Source of the DNA: JAWSVE01 sp050789445
GTDB lineage: Bacteria; Pseudomonadota; Gammaproteobacteria; Pseudomonadales; Cellvibrionaceae
NCBI GenBank assembly: GCA_050789445.1
Contig: JAILXR010000001.1
Span: 1-64,000 of the forward strand
DNA length: 64,000 nt
Direction: 5' to 3'
Positions 29,653 to 38,408 of this stretch are shown piece after piece. Position numbers and translations under genes: made by a program. Position 1 is the first letter of the stretch; each line of letters starts with the position of its first letter. Below the pieces are notes generated by a model that saw only the letters and a program-made list of their open reading frames with translations, did not search any database and was not told the origin of the DNA.

Positions 29653-30558
29653 CTACAGTAATTCTTCGGTGAGGTCTTTAAACTTCAAGATAGTATTTTT
29701 AACCCACTGTATCGCAGAGTCAGAGTCTCTGCTTTTGTGCCAGTAAATGTGGTGCCCTTGAGGATCCAAGCCGAAAGGCAGTGGCTTAGAGACAGTCCCT
29801 GGGATATTCGCAAAGTATGATGGTATTGTGGCGCAAAGATTTGATTCTAATATAAGCTTCGGCACCATCAAATAATGTTGAGTCCTTAAGACAACATTAC
29901 GCTGAGTGTTAAGTCGTTCAAGAGCATAATCGACATACCCCGCACCACTTCTGCGACTGGAAATAAGGACTTGGGGTAATTCTATATAAGATTCTAACGT
30001 GAGCTCTTCAGTTGCAATTGGGTGATCCTCCCTAACAACACAAACATACTGACCTTCAAACAAGGGGGCGTGAGTCAGCTGATCATTTGTCATTAGAGGA
30101 GCATCGAGAACCAAATCGAGTTGTCCTGCAGTTAGCATCTTTAATGCTTCTCTGCGATTGAGTTGCTCAACTTGGAGCCTCATATTTGGCGCTTCTTTTT
30201 CGAAGACTTTAAATAATCTTGGGAGAATCAAGTATTCGGTAAGGTCGTTCATGCTGAGCCGAATCGTTTTACTTTCTTTTGCGGGATCGAATTGGTAGCT
30301 GTTATCAATACTAGTCCGCATCAAAGCAAGCGCATCACGTACTTGCCCTATGATACTTTCTGTCGTGGATGTTGGGACCATACGACGTCCCGCTCTTATG
30401 AATAGAGGATCATTAAACACGTCACGCAATCTTGATAATGCTGCGCTGACAGCCGGTTGAGTCACATATAAGCGCTTTGCAGCACCACTTAAGCTAGATT
30501 CAGTATAGATAGAATCGAGAACAACAAATAAATTCAGGTCTACTTTATTTAGATCCAC
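29653..30558 (-). CDS. LysR-family regulator
   Basis: The 301-residue product has the N-terminal winged HTH (residues 1-65, with LSGAAKRLYVTQPAVSAALSRL) followed by FIRAGRRMVPT, a start typical of the NodD/LinR branch. A LysR substrate-binding domain follows (about 95-295). It is divergent from an ACAD11-like dehydrogenase gene, with 222 bases between starts containing a perfect 14-bp palindrome. LysR proteins usually control the divergent neighbour and themselves, so the downstream acyl-CoA cluster is the likely target. The coinducer is unknown. Confidence 0.92.
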   Translation of the reverse strand: MDLNKVDLNLFVVLDSIYTESSLSGAAKRLYVTQPAVSAALSRLRDVFNDPLFIRAGRRMVPTSTTESIIGQVRDALALMRTSIDNSYQFDPAKESKTIRLSMNDLTEYLILPRLFKVFEKEAPNMRLQVEQLNRREALKMLTAGQLDLVLDAPLMTNDQLTHAPLFEGQYVCVVREDHPIATEELTLESYIELPQVLISSRRSGAGYVDYALERLNTQRNVVLRTQHYLMVPKLILESNLCATIPSYFANIPGTVSKPLPFGLDPQGHHIYWHKSRDSDSAIQWVKNTILKFKDLTEELL

Positions 30559-30607
30559 GTTACACCAATTTGTCAGGGCTCTCTTGTTAGGAGAAGTTTT
30601 AGTTAGG

Positions 30608-30621
30608 ATGACCTAGGTCAT
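30608..30621. promoter_or_regulatory. Perfect 14-bp palindrome, candidate operator
   Basis: The sequence ATGACCTAGGTCAT is identical to its reverse complement and lies 50 bases before the LysR start codon in the divergent LysR/dehydrogenase region. It does not show the T-N11-A spacing of a classical LysR box, so another regulator may bind it. Confidence 0.6.
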
Positions 30622-30780
30622 GGTTGGCTTAGATTTTTTAATCGCATTGTATAACTAAAAATTATAATATTCGATAAGGATTAATCAATTTTATTTATTG
30701 TACTATGGCGATATTATAAAACAATAGGTAGTTTTGATTTTTCTGTTTTTCGTTAACAGGTAAATTTTAGGTAGTTGAAT

Positions 30781-31986
30781 ATGTATTTTGATCACAATGA
30801 TAAAACAAAAGCACTTATTGGCCGAGTTTCCGAATTTATGGATGAATACATATATCCGAATGAGAAAACTTGGGATGAGCAACATGAAGCCGCAGAGGAT
30901 CGCTGGGGTCCAGTTCCGATTGTTGAAGATTTAAAGAAGAAAGCAAAAAAAGCTGGGCTATGGAATTTGTTTCTTCCTGAAAGTGAGTTAGGTGCTGGTT
31001 TAACAAATTTAGAATATGCTCCTCTATCAGAATTGATGGGAAGGGTGACATGGGCATCTGAAGTGTTTAACTGCAGCGCGCCAGACACGGGCAACATGGA
31101 GGTGTTAACTCGATATGGCTCTCCTGACATCCAAAAAAAATATCTAAAGCCCTTGCTTGCTGGTGAGATGCGCTCAGCATTTTTAATGACTGAGCCTGCA
31201 GTCGCTTCGTCAGATGCGACTAATATGGAGGCAACAGCCGTTCTGGACGGCGATGAGTGGGTGCTAAATGGTCGGAAATGGTTTTCATCAGGTGCTGGCG
31301 ATCGTCGCTGTAAGATTGGAATCTATATGTGTCTCACCAATCCAGAAAATGCACGCCATCAACAGCATTCGCAAATCGTGGTTCCCCTTGATGCTCCAGG
31401 CGTCACTATTGAAAGGCAGCTGAGTGTCTTTGGCTATGATCATGCTCCTCATGGACATTCGCAAATTCTTTTGGAGAATGTGCGTGTTCCAAAGGACAAT
31501 ATTTTGCTGGGTGCGGGGCGCGGCTTTGAAATTTCTCAAGCGCGATTGGGGCCGGGGCGTATTCATCACTGCATGCGCTCTTTGGGGATGGCTGAGCGCG
31601 CATTGGAGATGATGTGTCAAAGGAGTATTGATCGCGTTGCTTTTGGTAAGCCATTACACCAATTAGGTGGAAATGTTGATGTTATAGCAAATAGCAGAAT
31701 GGAAATTGAACAGGCTCGATTGTTGGTTTTCCGTGCCGCATATTTGATGGATACAGTAGGCAACAAAAAAGCGTCGAGTGAGATTGCTCAAATTAAAGTT
31801 GTTGTTCCGACAGTGGCTTGTAACGTCGTGGATCGTGCGATCCAGATATTTGGGGGTGAAGGCGTGACTCAAGATACGCCTTTAGCCTCTATGTATGCTG
31901 GTTTAAGAACTTTGAGATTGGCTGATGGGCCCGATGAGGTTCATCGTCGAACTGTATATCGTCAGGAAATTGGGAAGTATAAATAG
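30781..31986 (+). CDS. ACAD10/ACAD11-like acyl-CoA dehydrogenase
   Basis: The start at 30781 (MYFDHNDKTKALIGRV) has AGGTAG a few bases upstream; a TTG two codons before it is less likely. The 401-residue protein matches the dehydrogenase half of animal ACAD11 in its diagnostic blocks: GRGFEISQARLGPGRIHHCM, GMAERALEMMC, IQIFGGEGVTQDTPLA and LRLADGPDEVH. ACAD10/11 and the bacterial Lva enzymes act on 4-phosphoacyl-CoA, removing phosphate to give an enoyl-CoA. A kinase resembling the other half of ACAD11 lies 1 kb downstream. The gene is divergent from the LysR gene and is followed by a hairpin and a phosphatase-like gene. Confidence 0.92.
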   Translation: MYFDHNDKTKALIGRVSEFMDEYIYPNEKTWDEQHEAAEDRWGPVPIVEDLKKKAKKAGLWNLFLPESELGAGLTNLEYAPLSELMGRVTWASEVFNCSAPDTGNMEVLTRYGSPDIQKKYLKPLLAGEMRSAFLMTEPAVASSDATNMEATAVLDGDEWVLNGRKWFSSGAGDRRCKIGIYMCLTNPENARHQQHSQIVVPLDAPGVTIERQLSVFGYDHAPHGHSQILLENVRVPKDNILLGAGRGFEISQARLGPGRIHHCMRSLGMAERALEMMCQRSIDRVAFGKPLHQLGGNVDVIANSRMEIEQARLLVFRAAYLMDTVGNKKASSEIAQIKVVVPTVACNVVDRAIQIFGGEGVTQDTPLASMYAGLRTLRLADGPDEVHRRTVYRQEIGKYK

Positions 31987-32013
31987 TCTCGATTTGATAG
32001 AGTGACCAAGTGA

Positions 32014-32041
32014 AGCCGGGCATAAGTAATTATGTCCGGTT
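32014..32041 (+). terminator. Possible weak terminator or intercistronic hairpin
   Basis: The stem ccgggcataa / ttatgtccgg with loop gtaa and one G-T pair lies 29 bases after the dehydrogenase stop, with only a short T run after it. It may attenuate and not end transcription before the phosphatase-like gene. Confidence 0.45.
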
Positions 32042-32086
32042 TGCTGCTTTATAAAACCCTATTTTTATTTTAACGATGAGAAATAT

Positions 32087-32773
32087 ATGAGTGAGTTGTA
32101 TTTGGTTCGCCATGGCCAGGCGTCTTTTGATTCGGATGATTACGATAAATTAAGCCCTGTAGGACATGAGCAAGCCGGTATTTTGGCGGATTACTGGGCC
32201 AGTATTGACAATAAGTTTGACGCTATATATTCGGGTAGCTTACGCCGTCAGTTGGAGACGTCCTTAGGGTTATCAAAGCAGGTTCATCTGAGCGAACCAA
32301 CAGTCTTAGAAGGGTTAAATGAATATGCTTCTCATGCTGTTTTGGAGGCATATCGCGAACAGTATGCCGAAAGCGAAGGGTTTTCTCTTTCAGGAAACAT
32401 GAAGGACAGAAAGTTTTTTCAGCAGTTTTTAGAGGCCGCTTGTTTACGTTGGGTTAAAGCTGAACTAGAAGGAAGTGCGATTGAGCCGTTTTCATCCTTT
32501 AAGTCTCGAGTCCAAGAAGCGCTCAAAGAGATCATGATGGCAAACCCAAAAGGACGTCGAGTGGTTGTTTCTACCTCTGGTGGCGTTATAGCAATGGCTG
32601 TTCAAGCAGTCCTTGGGATACCTGATGAGCAGGCGATCAATTTAAATTGGATGGTATTCAATACGTCAATCACGCGTATTCCATATAGTGGCTCTAAAAG
32701 ATCATTATCAGTCTTTAACGCTATCCCTCATCTGGAGCGAGAGGGTTTTACCGATAAGATTACTTACCGGTAA
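32087..32773 (+). CDS. Histidine phosphatase superfamily protein, altered second motif
   Basis: The 228-residue product starts with the phospho-acceptor motif LVRHGQASF and has SGSLRRQLET and EGLNEY, so it belongs to the histidine phosphatase (PGM-like) superfamily. The later catalytic block, normally containing SHGG, reads VVVSTSGGVIAM, so the second histidine is missing. It may work by a changed mechanism or bind phosphate without turnover. It lies between the ACAD11-like dehydrogenase and the kinase, which suggests a role with a phosphorylated intermediate. It is cytosolic, with no signal peptide. Confidence 0.85.
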   Translation: MSELYLVRHGQASFDSDDYDKLSPVGHEQAGILADYWASIDNKFDAIYSGSLRRQLETSLGLSKQVHLSEPTVLEGLNEYASHAVLEAYREQYAESEGFSLSGNMKDRKFFQQFLEAACLRWVKAELEGSAIEPFSSFKSRVQEALKEIMMANPKGRRVVVSTSGGVIAMAVQAVLGIPDEQAINLNWMVFNTSITRIPYSGSKRSLSVFNAIPHLEREGFTDKITYR

Positions 32774-33007
32774 GTTGGTAAAGAAATGTATTATCAATCT
32801 GTCTGATTAGTCAGGCTAGGGACGATAAAGACAATAGTGTACACTTGCGGCCCCATTTGTAACCCAAAACTAGAAATAAGACTGGTGAACATAAATGCCA
32901 AGAGGCCCTAGTTAATGGCTTTTTTGTAAATCTATTGAGAATCGTTGGTGCTTGTATTAAGCATCGATAAGAATTTAAACATAACTAAATGAAGCGGGAA
33001 TATTACA

Positions 33008-34087
33008 GTGGAAGAAAAACAATTGGTCGATAAACCAGCCGACATTCGCGAAGGAGAAGAGCTGGATACTAAAGTATTAAAAGACTATCTCACGTCAAAC
33101 ATAGCTGGACTTTCCGGTGATTTGACGATCAAACAATTTCCTTCTGGCTTTTCAAACTTAACTTACCTTATTACTTTCGGAGACCGCCAGTGGGTGCTTC
33201 GCCGCCCTCCATTTGGGAGCAAGGTAAAAGGTGCTCACGATATGGGCAGAGAATACAAAGTATTAAGTAAGCTGAATACTGTTTTCCCATACGCGCCACG
33301 CCCAGAAATATTTTGCCAAGATCACGATGTGCTTGGTTGCGATTTCTACATGATGGATTATTTAGAGGGGATGATTATTCGTCATGAATACCCCTCAAAT
33401 TTACAGTTAAGTAATGAGCAAGTTCGTCAGCAATTCTTTAATTGGGTCGATGTTCTGAGCGAGCTTCACAATGTTGATTATGAAGCTATTGGATTGTCTG
33501 ACTTAGGCCGTCCTGCTGGTTATGTTACCCGTCAAGTTGAAGGCTGGTCTAAGCGCTATACTGCTGCACTGACTCCAGATGATATCCCTACATTCGAGCG
33601 TACTATCCAGTGGCTTCACGACAAAATGCCTCCGGAATCTCCAAAAATTGGCATTATTCATAATGACTACAAAATGGATAATGTTATTTGGTCGCTAGAT
33701 GATCCGTTGAAAATGATCGGCGTTCTGGATTGGGAAATGACAACACTCGGTGATCCATTAATGGACCTTGGATCAACACTAGGGTATTGGGTTGATAGAG
33801 ATGATCCTGAACATTTCAAGAAATTTGTCACAATGCCGACTACTCATGCTGGTGCGCCTACCCGCAGCGAGATTGTTCAACGCTTCAGTCAAAACTTAAA
33901 TGTTTCTGTCGAGCATTTTGATTTTTATTTTTGCTTTGGTTTATTTCGTTTGGCTGGAATTGGTCAGCAAATTTATAAGCGTTATTACGAAGGACTCACA
34001 AAAGATCCCCGTTTTGCTCGCCTAAAAGACAAAGTATATAGCTTGCACGAAATGTGTGAAAAAGTAATTAACGAGTCTGATTTGTAA
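33008..34087 (+). CDS. APH-like kinase, ACAD11 N-terminal-domain homologue (4-hydroxyacyl-CoA kinase candidate)
   Basis: A GTG start at 33008 follows agcggga. The 359-residue protein has an aminoglycoside-phosphotransferase fold: LTYLITFGDRQWVLRRPP, E82 region MGREYKVLSKL, the catalytic loop IIHNDYKMDN (D220, N225) and the metal-binding D241 in VLDWEMTTLGDP. These blocks align with the N-terminal kinase half of ACAD10/11 and with LvaA of the levulinate pathway, which phosphorylate the 4-hydroxyl of 4-hydroxyacyl-CoA. HND replaces the HGD of the animal protein, as is common in bacterial members. It heads a rightward gene series up to the thiolase. Antibiotic resistance is unlikely, given the context. 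Confidence 0.88.
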   Translation: MEEKQLVDKPADIREGEELDTKVLKDYLTSNIAGLSGDLTIKQFPSGFSNLTYLITFGDRQWVLRRPPFGSKVKGAHDMGREYKVLSKLNTVFPYAPRPEIFCQDHDVLGCDFYMMDYLEGMIIRHEYPSNLQLSNEQVRQQFFNWVDVLSELHNVDYEAIGLSDLGRPAGYVTRQVEGWSKRYTAALTPDDIPTFERTIQWLHDKMPPESPKIGIIHNDYKMDNVIWSLDDPLKMIGVLDWEMTTLGDPLMDLGSTLGYWVDRDDPEHFKKFVTMPTTHAGAPTRSEIVQRFSQNLNVSVEHFDFYFCFGLFRLAGIGQQIYKRYYEGLTKDPRFARLKDKVYSLHEMCEKVINESDL

Positions 34088-34151
34088 TTAATTTATTGAA
34101 GTATCAAAAAATTAAATTCATAAACAATGACAAGAAATAAAAGAGGTTGTT

Positions 34152-34922
34152 ATGCCGTCAAAAGATTTATTTGATTTAACTGGAAAGATTGCTTTAGTGA
34201 CAGGCGCTAGCCGAGGAATTGGAGAAGCAATTGCACTGACACTTGCGGATTATGGCGCTCAAGTTATCGTGACTAGCCGAAAAATTGATGGCTGCCAAGC
34301 TGTTGCTGACAAAATTAATGCGGCAGGTGGAAAAGCACAAGCGATGGCCTGTCACATTGGTGATATGGATCAAATTGTTGGAACAATATCGGCAGTAAAA
34401 GAAAAATATGGTCGTATTGATATCTTAGTGAACAATGCGGCAACTAATCCTTATTTCGGTCATGTCTTAGATACCGATCTTGGTGCTTTTCAAAAAACAG
34501 TTGATGTCAATATTCGCGGTTATTTTTTCATGTCAGTTGAAGCTGGAAAAGTCATGAAAGAACAAGGTGGCGGCGTTATCTTGAATACAGCATCTATTAA
34601 CGGCGTTAAGCCCGGAATGGCTCAGGGTATTTACTCAATTACCAAAGCAGCTGTGATCAACATGACTTTAACTTTCGCAAAAGAATGTGGCCCGCTAGGA
34701 ATTCGCTGTAATGCGCTTCTTCCTGGTTTAACTGATACTAAATTTGCTTCTGCTTTAACGAGCAATGAGCAAATGTTGGAGAAAGTGAATAATTCATTGC
34801 CATTACGCCGAGCCGCTCAACCTGATGAAATGGCGGGTGCCGTTTTGTATTTAGTCTCAGATGCATCTTCTTATACAACTGGTGAATGTCTAGTTGTCGA
34901 TGGTGGAAGTTTGATTTCTTAA
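34152..34922 (+). CDS. SDR-family oxidoreductase (FabG/DHRS4-like)
   Basis: The 256-residue protein has the classical SDR motifs: cofactor site TGASRGIGEA (residues about 14-23), NNAATN, the catalytic Ser in NTASING and Tyr-x3-Lys in YSITKAAV, and the C-terminal TGECLVVDGG. The residues after the second strand (TSRK) favour NADP(H). It would reduce a ketone or oxidise a hydroxyl, for example 3-oxoacyl or 4-oxoacyl-CoA. It is 64 bases after the kinase and has a good AGAGG site. LvaD of the levulinate operon is also an SDR, which fits a 4-oxo/4-hydroxy step here. Confidence 0.92.
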   Translation: MPSKDLFDLTGKIALVTGASRGIGEAIALTLADYGAQVIVTSRKIDGCQAVADKINAAGGKAQAMACHIGDMDQIVGTISAVKEKYGRIDILVNNAATNPYFGHVLDTDLGAFQKTVDVNIRGYFFMSVEAGKVMKEQGGGVILNTASINGVKPGMAQGIYSITKAAVINMTLTFAKECGPLGIRCNALLPGLTDTKFASALTSNEQMLEKVNNSLPLRRAAQPDEMAGAVLYLVSDASSYTTGECLVVDGGSLIS

Positions 34923-35009
34923 TTGGCGATGATTCTTTATTGCACGCTTTTACTGGTCTTAGTTGGTGGACTGTAATCTTTTAACGTTAATTTTTTGTGA
35001 TTAAAACTT

Positions 35010-36803
35010 ATGTCGAAACTAATAAACCGTCGTGATCTCAATTTTTTGCTGTACGAATTTTTAGACGTGGAATCTTTATGCCAGCGTGAAAAATATGCCG
35101 ATCATGATCGTTCTGCATTTGATGCTGTTATTGATTTGGCGCATCAAATAGCGGAAGAAAAATTTGAACCCATTGCTGCAGCGCTAGATGAAAATGAACC
35201 TGTGTTTGATGGTGAAAGTGTACATATTTTACCGGAAGTGAAAGAGGCTCATTCTGCTTTTATTGACGCGGGATTTATGTCGGCCGGTAGTGATTATGAA
35301 GAAGGCGGCATGCAGTTACCGCTAACGGTAGTTCAAGCCGTACGGGCAATTTTTGGTTCCGCGAATACTCCAGCAATGGCTTATCTATCTCTGACTAATT
35401 CTGCTGCAAATATGTTAAATACTTGGGGCAGCGAAGAGTTAAAAAATAAATTTTTACCGCATATGCGTTCGGGTCGATTTTTCGGCACTATGTGTTTGTC
35501 TGAACCCCACGCTGGATCTAACCTCGCCGATATTCGAACGAGGGCGGAACCGCAAGGTGATGGAAGTTATCAAATACACGGTACGAAAATGTGGATTTCT
35601 GGCGGTGAGCATGATCTGTCAGAAAACATTGTCCATATGGTTCTGGCGAAAATTCCAGGAGGTCCTTCTGGGGTTAAAGGTATTTCGCTTTTTGTCGTTC
35701 CTAAATTCAATGTTGATGATGCCGGTAATATTGGTGAGCGTAACGGCGTTAATTTAGTGGGGCTCAATCACAAGATGGGCTATAGGGGAACCACAAATAC
35801 TTTACTTAATTTTGGTGAAAAAGAGCCCTGTGTTGGTTTCTTGATGGGTGAGGCTCATGAAGGATTGAAGTGCATGTTTCATATGATGAATGAAGCTCGC
35901 ATTTTTGTCGGACAGGGTGCTGTCATGTATGGCTACACTGGATACCTTCATTCTTTAGCGTATGCCAAAGAGCGCCCTCAGGGCCGACTTCCTGATTGCA
36001 AAGATCCGCAATCGCCTCAGGTGAATATCATTGAGCACGCTGATGTTAAGCGTATGTTGTTGCAGCAAAAAGCCTATGTGGAAGGCGGTTTGGCGTTAAC
36101 TTTATACTGCGGCCGATTACTGGATGATATTCGCTCTGACGCCACAGCAGATAAAAATGAACTTAGTTTGCTGATGGATTTGCTGACACCGATTGTTAAA
36201 GCTTGGCCTTCTGATTATTGCTTGAAAGCGAATGAGTTAGCTATTCAGATTTTAGGTGGAGCGGGATATACACGAGACTATCCTGTTGAGCGTTTTTATC
36301 GAGACAACCGATTGAATCCAATCCATGAAGGTACCAATGGGATTCAAGGAATGGATTTATTGAATCGTAAAGTGCGTATGAAAAATGGCGAAGCATTCGT
36401 TATTTTGCAGCATCGAATTCGCGAAACTATTTCGGCGACTAAAGATGACGCGCTTTTGAGTGAATATTCTAAATCATTAGAATCTGCTTTAAATGCCATT
36501 ATTAAAACGACGGATAATTTATTGGCAATGAGCAAAGATGATGTTCGACTAGCAACTGCAAACGCGACTATTTATTTGCGAGCTTTTGGTCAAATGGTTG
36601 TCGGTTGGTTGTGGTTGCAACAGGCGAACGTTGCGAATCAAGCAATTGATTCTGCGGAAGGAAGTGATCGAGATTTTTATCAAGGTAAATTATCAGCGTG
36701 CCGTTATTTCTATCGTTATGAGATCCCAGCAATACATGTGGATTTAGATTTGTTGAACGATAAAGATGATACTTGTTTGGCAATGTCTGAATTGAGTTTC
36801 TAA
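35010..36803 (+). CDS. Acyl-CoA dehydrogenase of the 600-residue class (DmdC-like)
   Basis: The 597-residue product has the long form of the fold: CLSEPHAGSNLADIRTRAEP in the FAD/substrate region, MFHMMNEARIFVGQGA, the C-terminal AGYTRDYPVERFYRDNRLNPIHEGTNGIQGMDLL with Glu in HEGT, and an extra C-terminal helical domain (about 465-597). This class includes the DmdC methylthiopropionyl-CoA dehydrogenase and long-chain FadE-like enzymes. It lies inside the rightward acyl cluster, 87 bases after the SDR and 26 before the quinone oxidoreductase, so it probably acts on an intermediate of the same pathway. There is no nearby DMSP gene to support a DMSP role. Confidence 0.92.
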   Translation: MSKLINRRDLNFLLYEFLDVESLCQREKYADHDRSAFDAVIDLAHQIAEEKFEPIAAALDENEPVFDGESVHILPEVKEAHSAFIDAGFMSAGSDYEEGGMQLPLTVVQAVRAIFGSANTPAMAYLSLTNSAANMLNTWGSEELKNKFLPHMRSGRFFGTMCLSEPHAGSNLADIRTRAEPQGDGSYQIHGTKMWISGGEHDLSENIVHMVLAKIPGGPSGVKGISLFVVPKFNVDDAGNIGERNGVNLVGLNHKMGYRGTTNTLLNFGEKEPCVGFLMGEAHEGLKCMFHMMNEARIFVGQGAVMYGYTGYLHSLAYAKERPQGRLPDCKDPQSPQVNIIEHADVKRMLLQQKAYVEGGLALTLYCGRLLDDIRSDATADKNELSLLMDLLTPIVKAWPSDYCLKANELAIQILGGAGYTRDYPVERFYRDNRLNPIHEGTNGIQGMDLLNRKVRMKNGEAFVILQHRIRETISATKDDALLSEYSKSLESALNAIIKTTDNLLAMSKDDVRLATANATIYLRAFGQMVVGWLWLQQANVANQAIDSAEGSDRDFYQGKLSACRYFYRYEIPAIHVDLDLLNDKDDTCLAMSELSF

Positions 36804-36829
36804 TTGATGTAAATATAAAAGGTTAGTTT

Positions 36830-37807
36830 ATGAGAGCCGTTCTATGTAAAGAGTTAGGGCCACCAGAAAAATTAGTGGTTGAAGAAATCGCTTCTCCTGA
36901 AGTAAAAGCTGGGCAAGTGTTGGTTAAGGTTGGAGCATGTGGCGTTAACTTTCCTGACACTTTAATTATCGAAGGTAAGTACCAAAACAAGCCTGACTTA
37001 CCGTTTAGTCCTGGTGGTGAAATTGCCGGTGAAGTTATTGCGGTTGCTGATGACGTAAAAACAGTAGCCGTAGGTGATCGGGTTATTGCCATGTGCGGCT
37101 GGGGTGGTTTTGCAGAAGAAATTGCAATCGATGCAGATCGAGTTATTCCTATTCCAAACGAGATGGATTATGTGACCGCGTCTGCTTTTATTTTGACATA
37201 CGGCACGTCTTATCATGCGTTAAAGCAACGAGCAAAAATTCAACCGGGTGAAACATTGTTAGTGCTTGGAGCAGCAGGCGGTGTCGGCTTAGCGGCTGTT
37301 GAGCTTGGCAAAGCGATGGGTGCTAAAGTTATTGCAGCTGCAAGTACGGCCGAAAAATTACAAATAGCAAAAGATCATGGCGCGGATGAGTGTATTAATT
37401 ATGCTGAGCAAGATCTTAAAGATGCTGTAAAAGAATTAACGGGTGGCAAAGGTGTTGATGTCGTTTATGACCCTGTCGGCGCTGATTTATTTGAACCCGC
37501 AGTCCGAGCAACGGGCTGGAATGGTCGAGTATTAGTCGTAGGTTTCGCTGGCGGATATATTCCTAAGTTACCTGTTAATTTAACGCTGCTAAAAGGTTGC
37601 TCTGTTGTCGGCGTGTTTTGGGGGACATTCACTCGTAAGCAGCCAGAAGATTCTGCTCAGAATAATAAAGAGCTTATTGAAATGTTTTTAAATGGAAAAG
37701 TTAAGCCGCATGTGTCAGAAACATTTCCTTTGGAAAAGGCTTGTGATGCATTAAATGTTCTTGCAAATAGACAAGCTAAAGGAAAGGTTGTTGTTACGAC
37801 GGATTAG
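36830..37807 (+). CDS. NADPH:quinone oxidoreductase-family MDR protein
   Basis: The 325-residue protein is a zinc-free medium-chain dehydrogenase: GVNFPDTLIIEGKYQNKP, the Rossmann motif LGAAGGVGLAAVELGKAMGA, and GKGVDVVYDPVGADLFEPA. No zinc-binding cysteine sets are present. Such enzymes reduce quinones or act as enoyl-CoA/enone reductases with NADPH. In this operon a role in reducing an alpha,beta-unsaturated acyl or carbonyl intermediate is plausible. It follows the dehydrogenase gene with a 26-base gap and AAGGT ahead of the ATG. Confidence 0.92.
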   Translation: MRAVLCKELGPPEKLVVEEIASPEVKAGQVLVKVGACGVNFPDTLIIEGKYQNKPDLPFSPGGEIAGEVIAVADDVKTVAVGDRVIAMCGWGGFAEEIAIDADRVIPIPNEMDYVTASAFILTYGTSYHALKQRAKIQPGETLLVLGAAGGVGLAAVELGKAMGAKVIAAASTAEKLQIAKDHGADECINYAEQDLKDAVKELTGGKGVDVVYDPVGADLFEPAVRATGWNGRVLVVGFAGGYIPKLPVNLTLLKGCSVVGVFWGTFTRKQPEDSAQNNKELIEMFLNGKVKPHVSETFPLEKACDALNVLANRQAKGKVVVTTD

Positions 37808-37905
37808 GCTTTGCTTTTATTAAACCGAATTGTGGTGCTAATCGAATTAAAGGCGTTAATTAAAAATAATTAATCAACAGTAATTTAAATGAAAGAGGGT
37901 ATGTA

Positions 37906-38370
37906 ATGCCTGTCGTAGCGAAAGAAAAACTACAAGATTATGTAGGAAAAGAAATTGGTGTTTCCGATTGGCTAACAATTACTCAAGAGAGAGTGAATAA
38001 ATTTGCTGACGTTACAGAAGATCATCAGTTTATTCATGTCGATCCTGAGCGAGCCAAAGAAACACAGTTTGGAGGACCGATTGCACATGGCTTTCTAACG
38101 CTATCTCTATTGCCGCATTTTGGTGAGCAAGGTTGTGGCTTGGGGGTTGAGAATGTTGGAGTGAGAATTAATTATGGGCTGAACAAAGTGCGTTTTTTGG
38201 CGCCAGTAAAAGTTGGTTCGTCCATTAGAGCTCGATATAAATTTTTAGGTTATGAAGAAAAAAGACCTGGGCAAATTTTAATGTCTCACGAAGTGACAAT
38301 TGAAATTCAAGGTGAAGAAAAGCCCGCCATGATTGCAGAATCGTTAGGCATGGCAGTTATTAATCAGTAA
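37906..38370 (+). CDS. MaoC-family (R)-enoyl-CoA hydratase
   Basis: The 154-residue protein has the single hotdog domain with the hydratase-2 motif DHQFIHVD followed by FGGPIAHGFLTLSLLP, including the Asp and His of the active site. It resembles NodN/MaoC-type dehydratases that hydrate trans-2-enoyl-CoA. The gene sits between the quinone oxidoreductase and the thiolase, with 98 and 38 bases between, and has AGAGGG upstream. Together with the SDRs it could supply hydration and oxidation for this pathway independently of the fused enzyme at 26118. Confidence 0.93.
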   Translation: MPVVAKEKLQDYVGKEIGVSDWLTITQERVNKFADVTEDHQFIHVDPERAKETQFGGPIAHGFLTLSLLPHFGEQGCGLGVENVGVRINYGLNKVRFLAPVKVGSSIRARYKFLGYEEKRPGQILMSHEVTIEIQGEEKPAMIAESLGMAVINQ

Positions 38371-38408
38371 TTACATTTAATGAAAGGTTTGATGAAGAGG
38401 AACCAACT

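Noticed and set aside
33008..34087. Aminoglycoside resistance kinase
   Set aside because: The fold is shared, but the sequence blocks match the ACAD10/11 and LvaA kinase branch and all neighbours are acyl-CoA genes.
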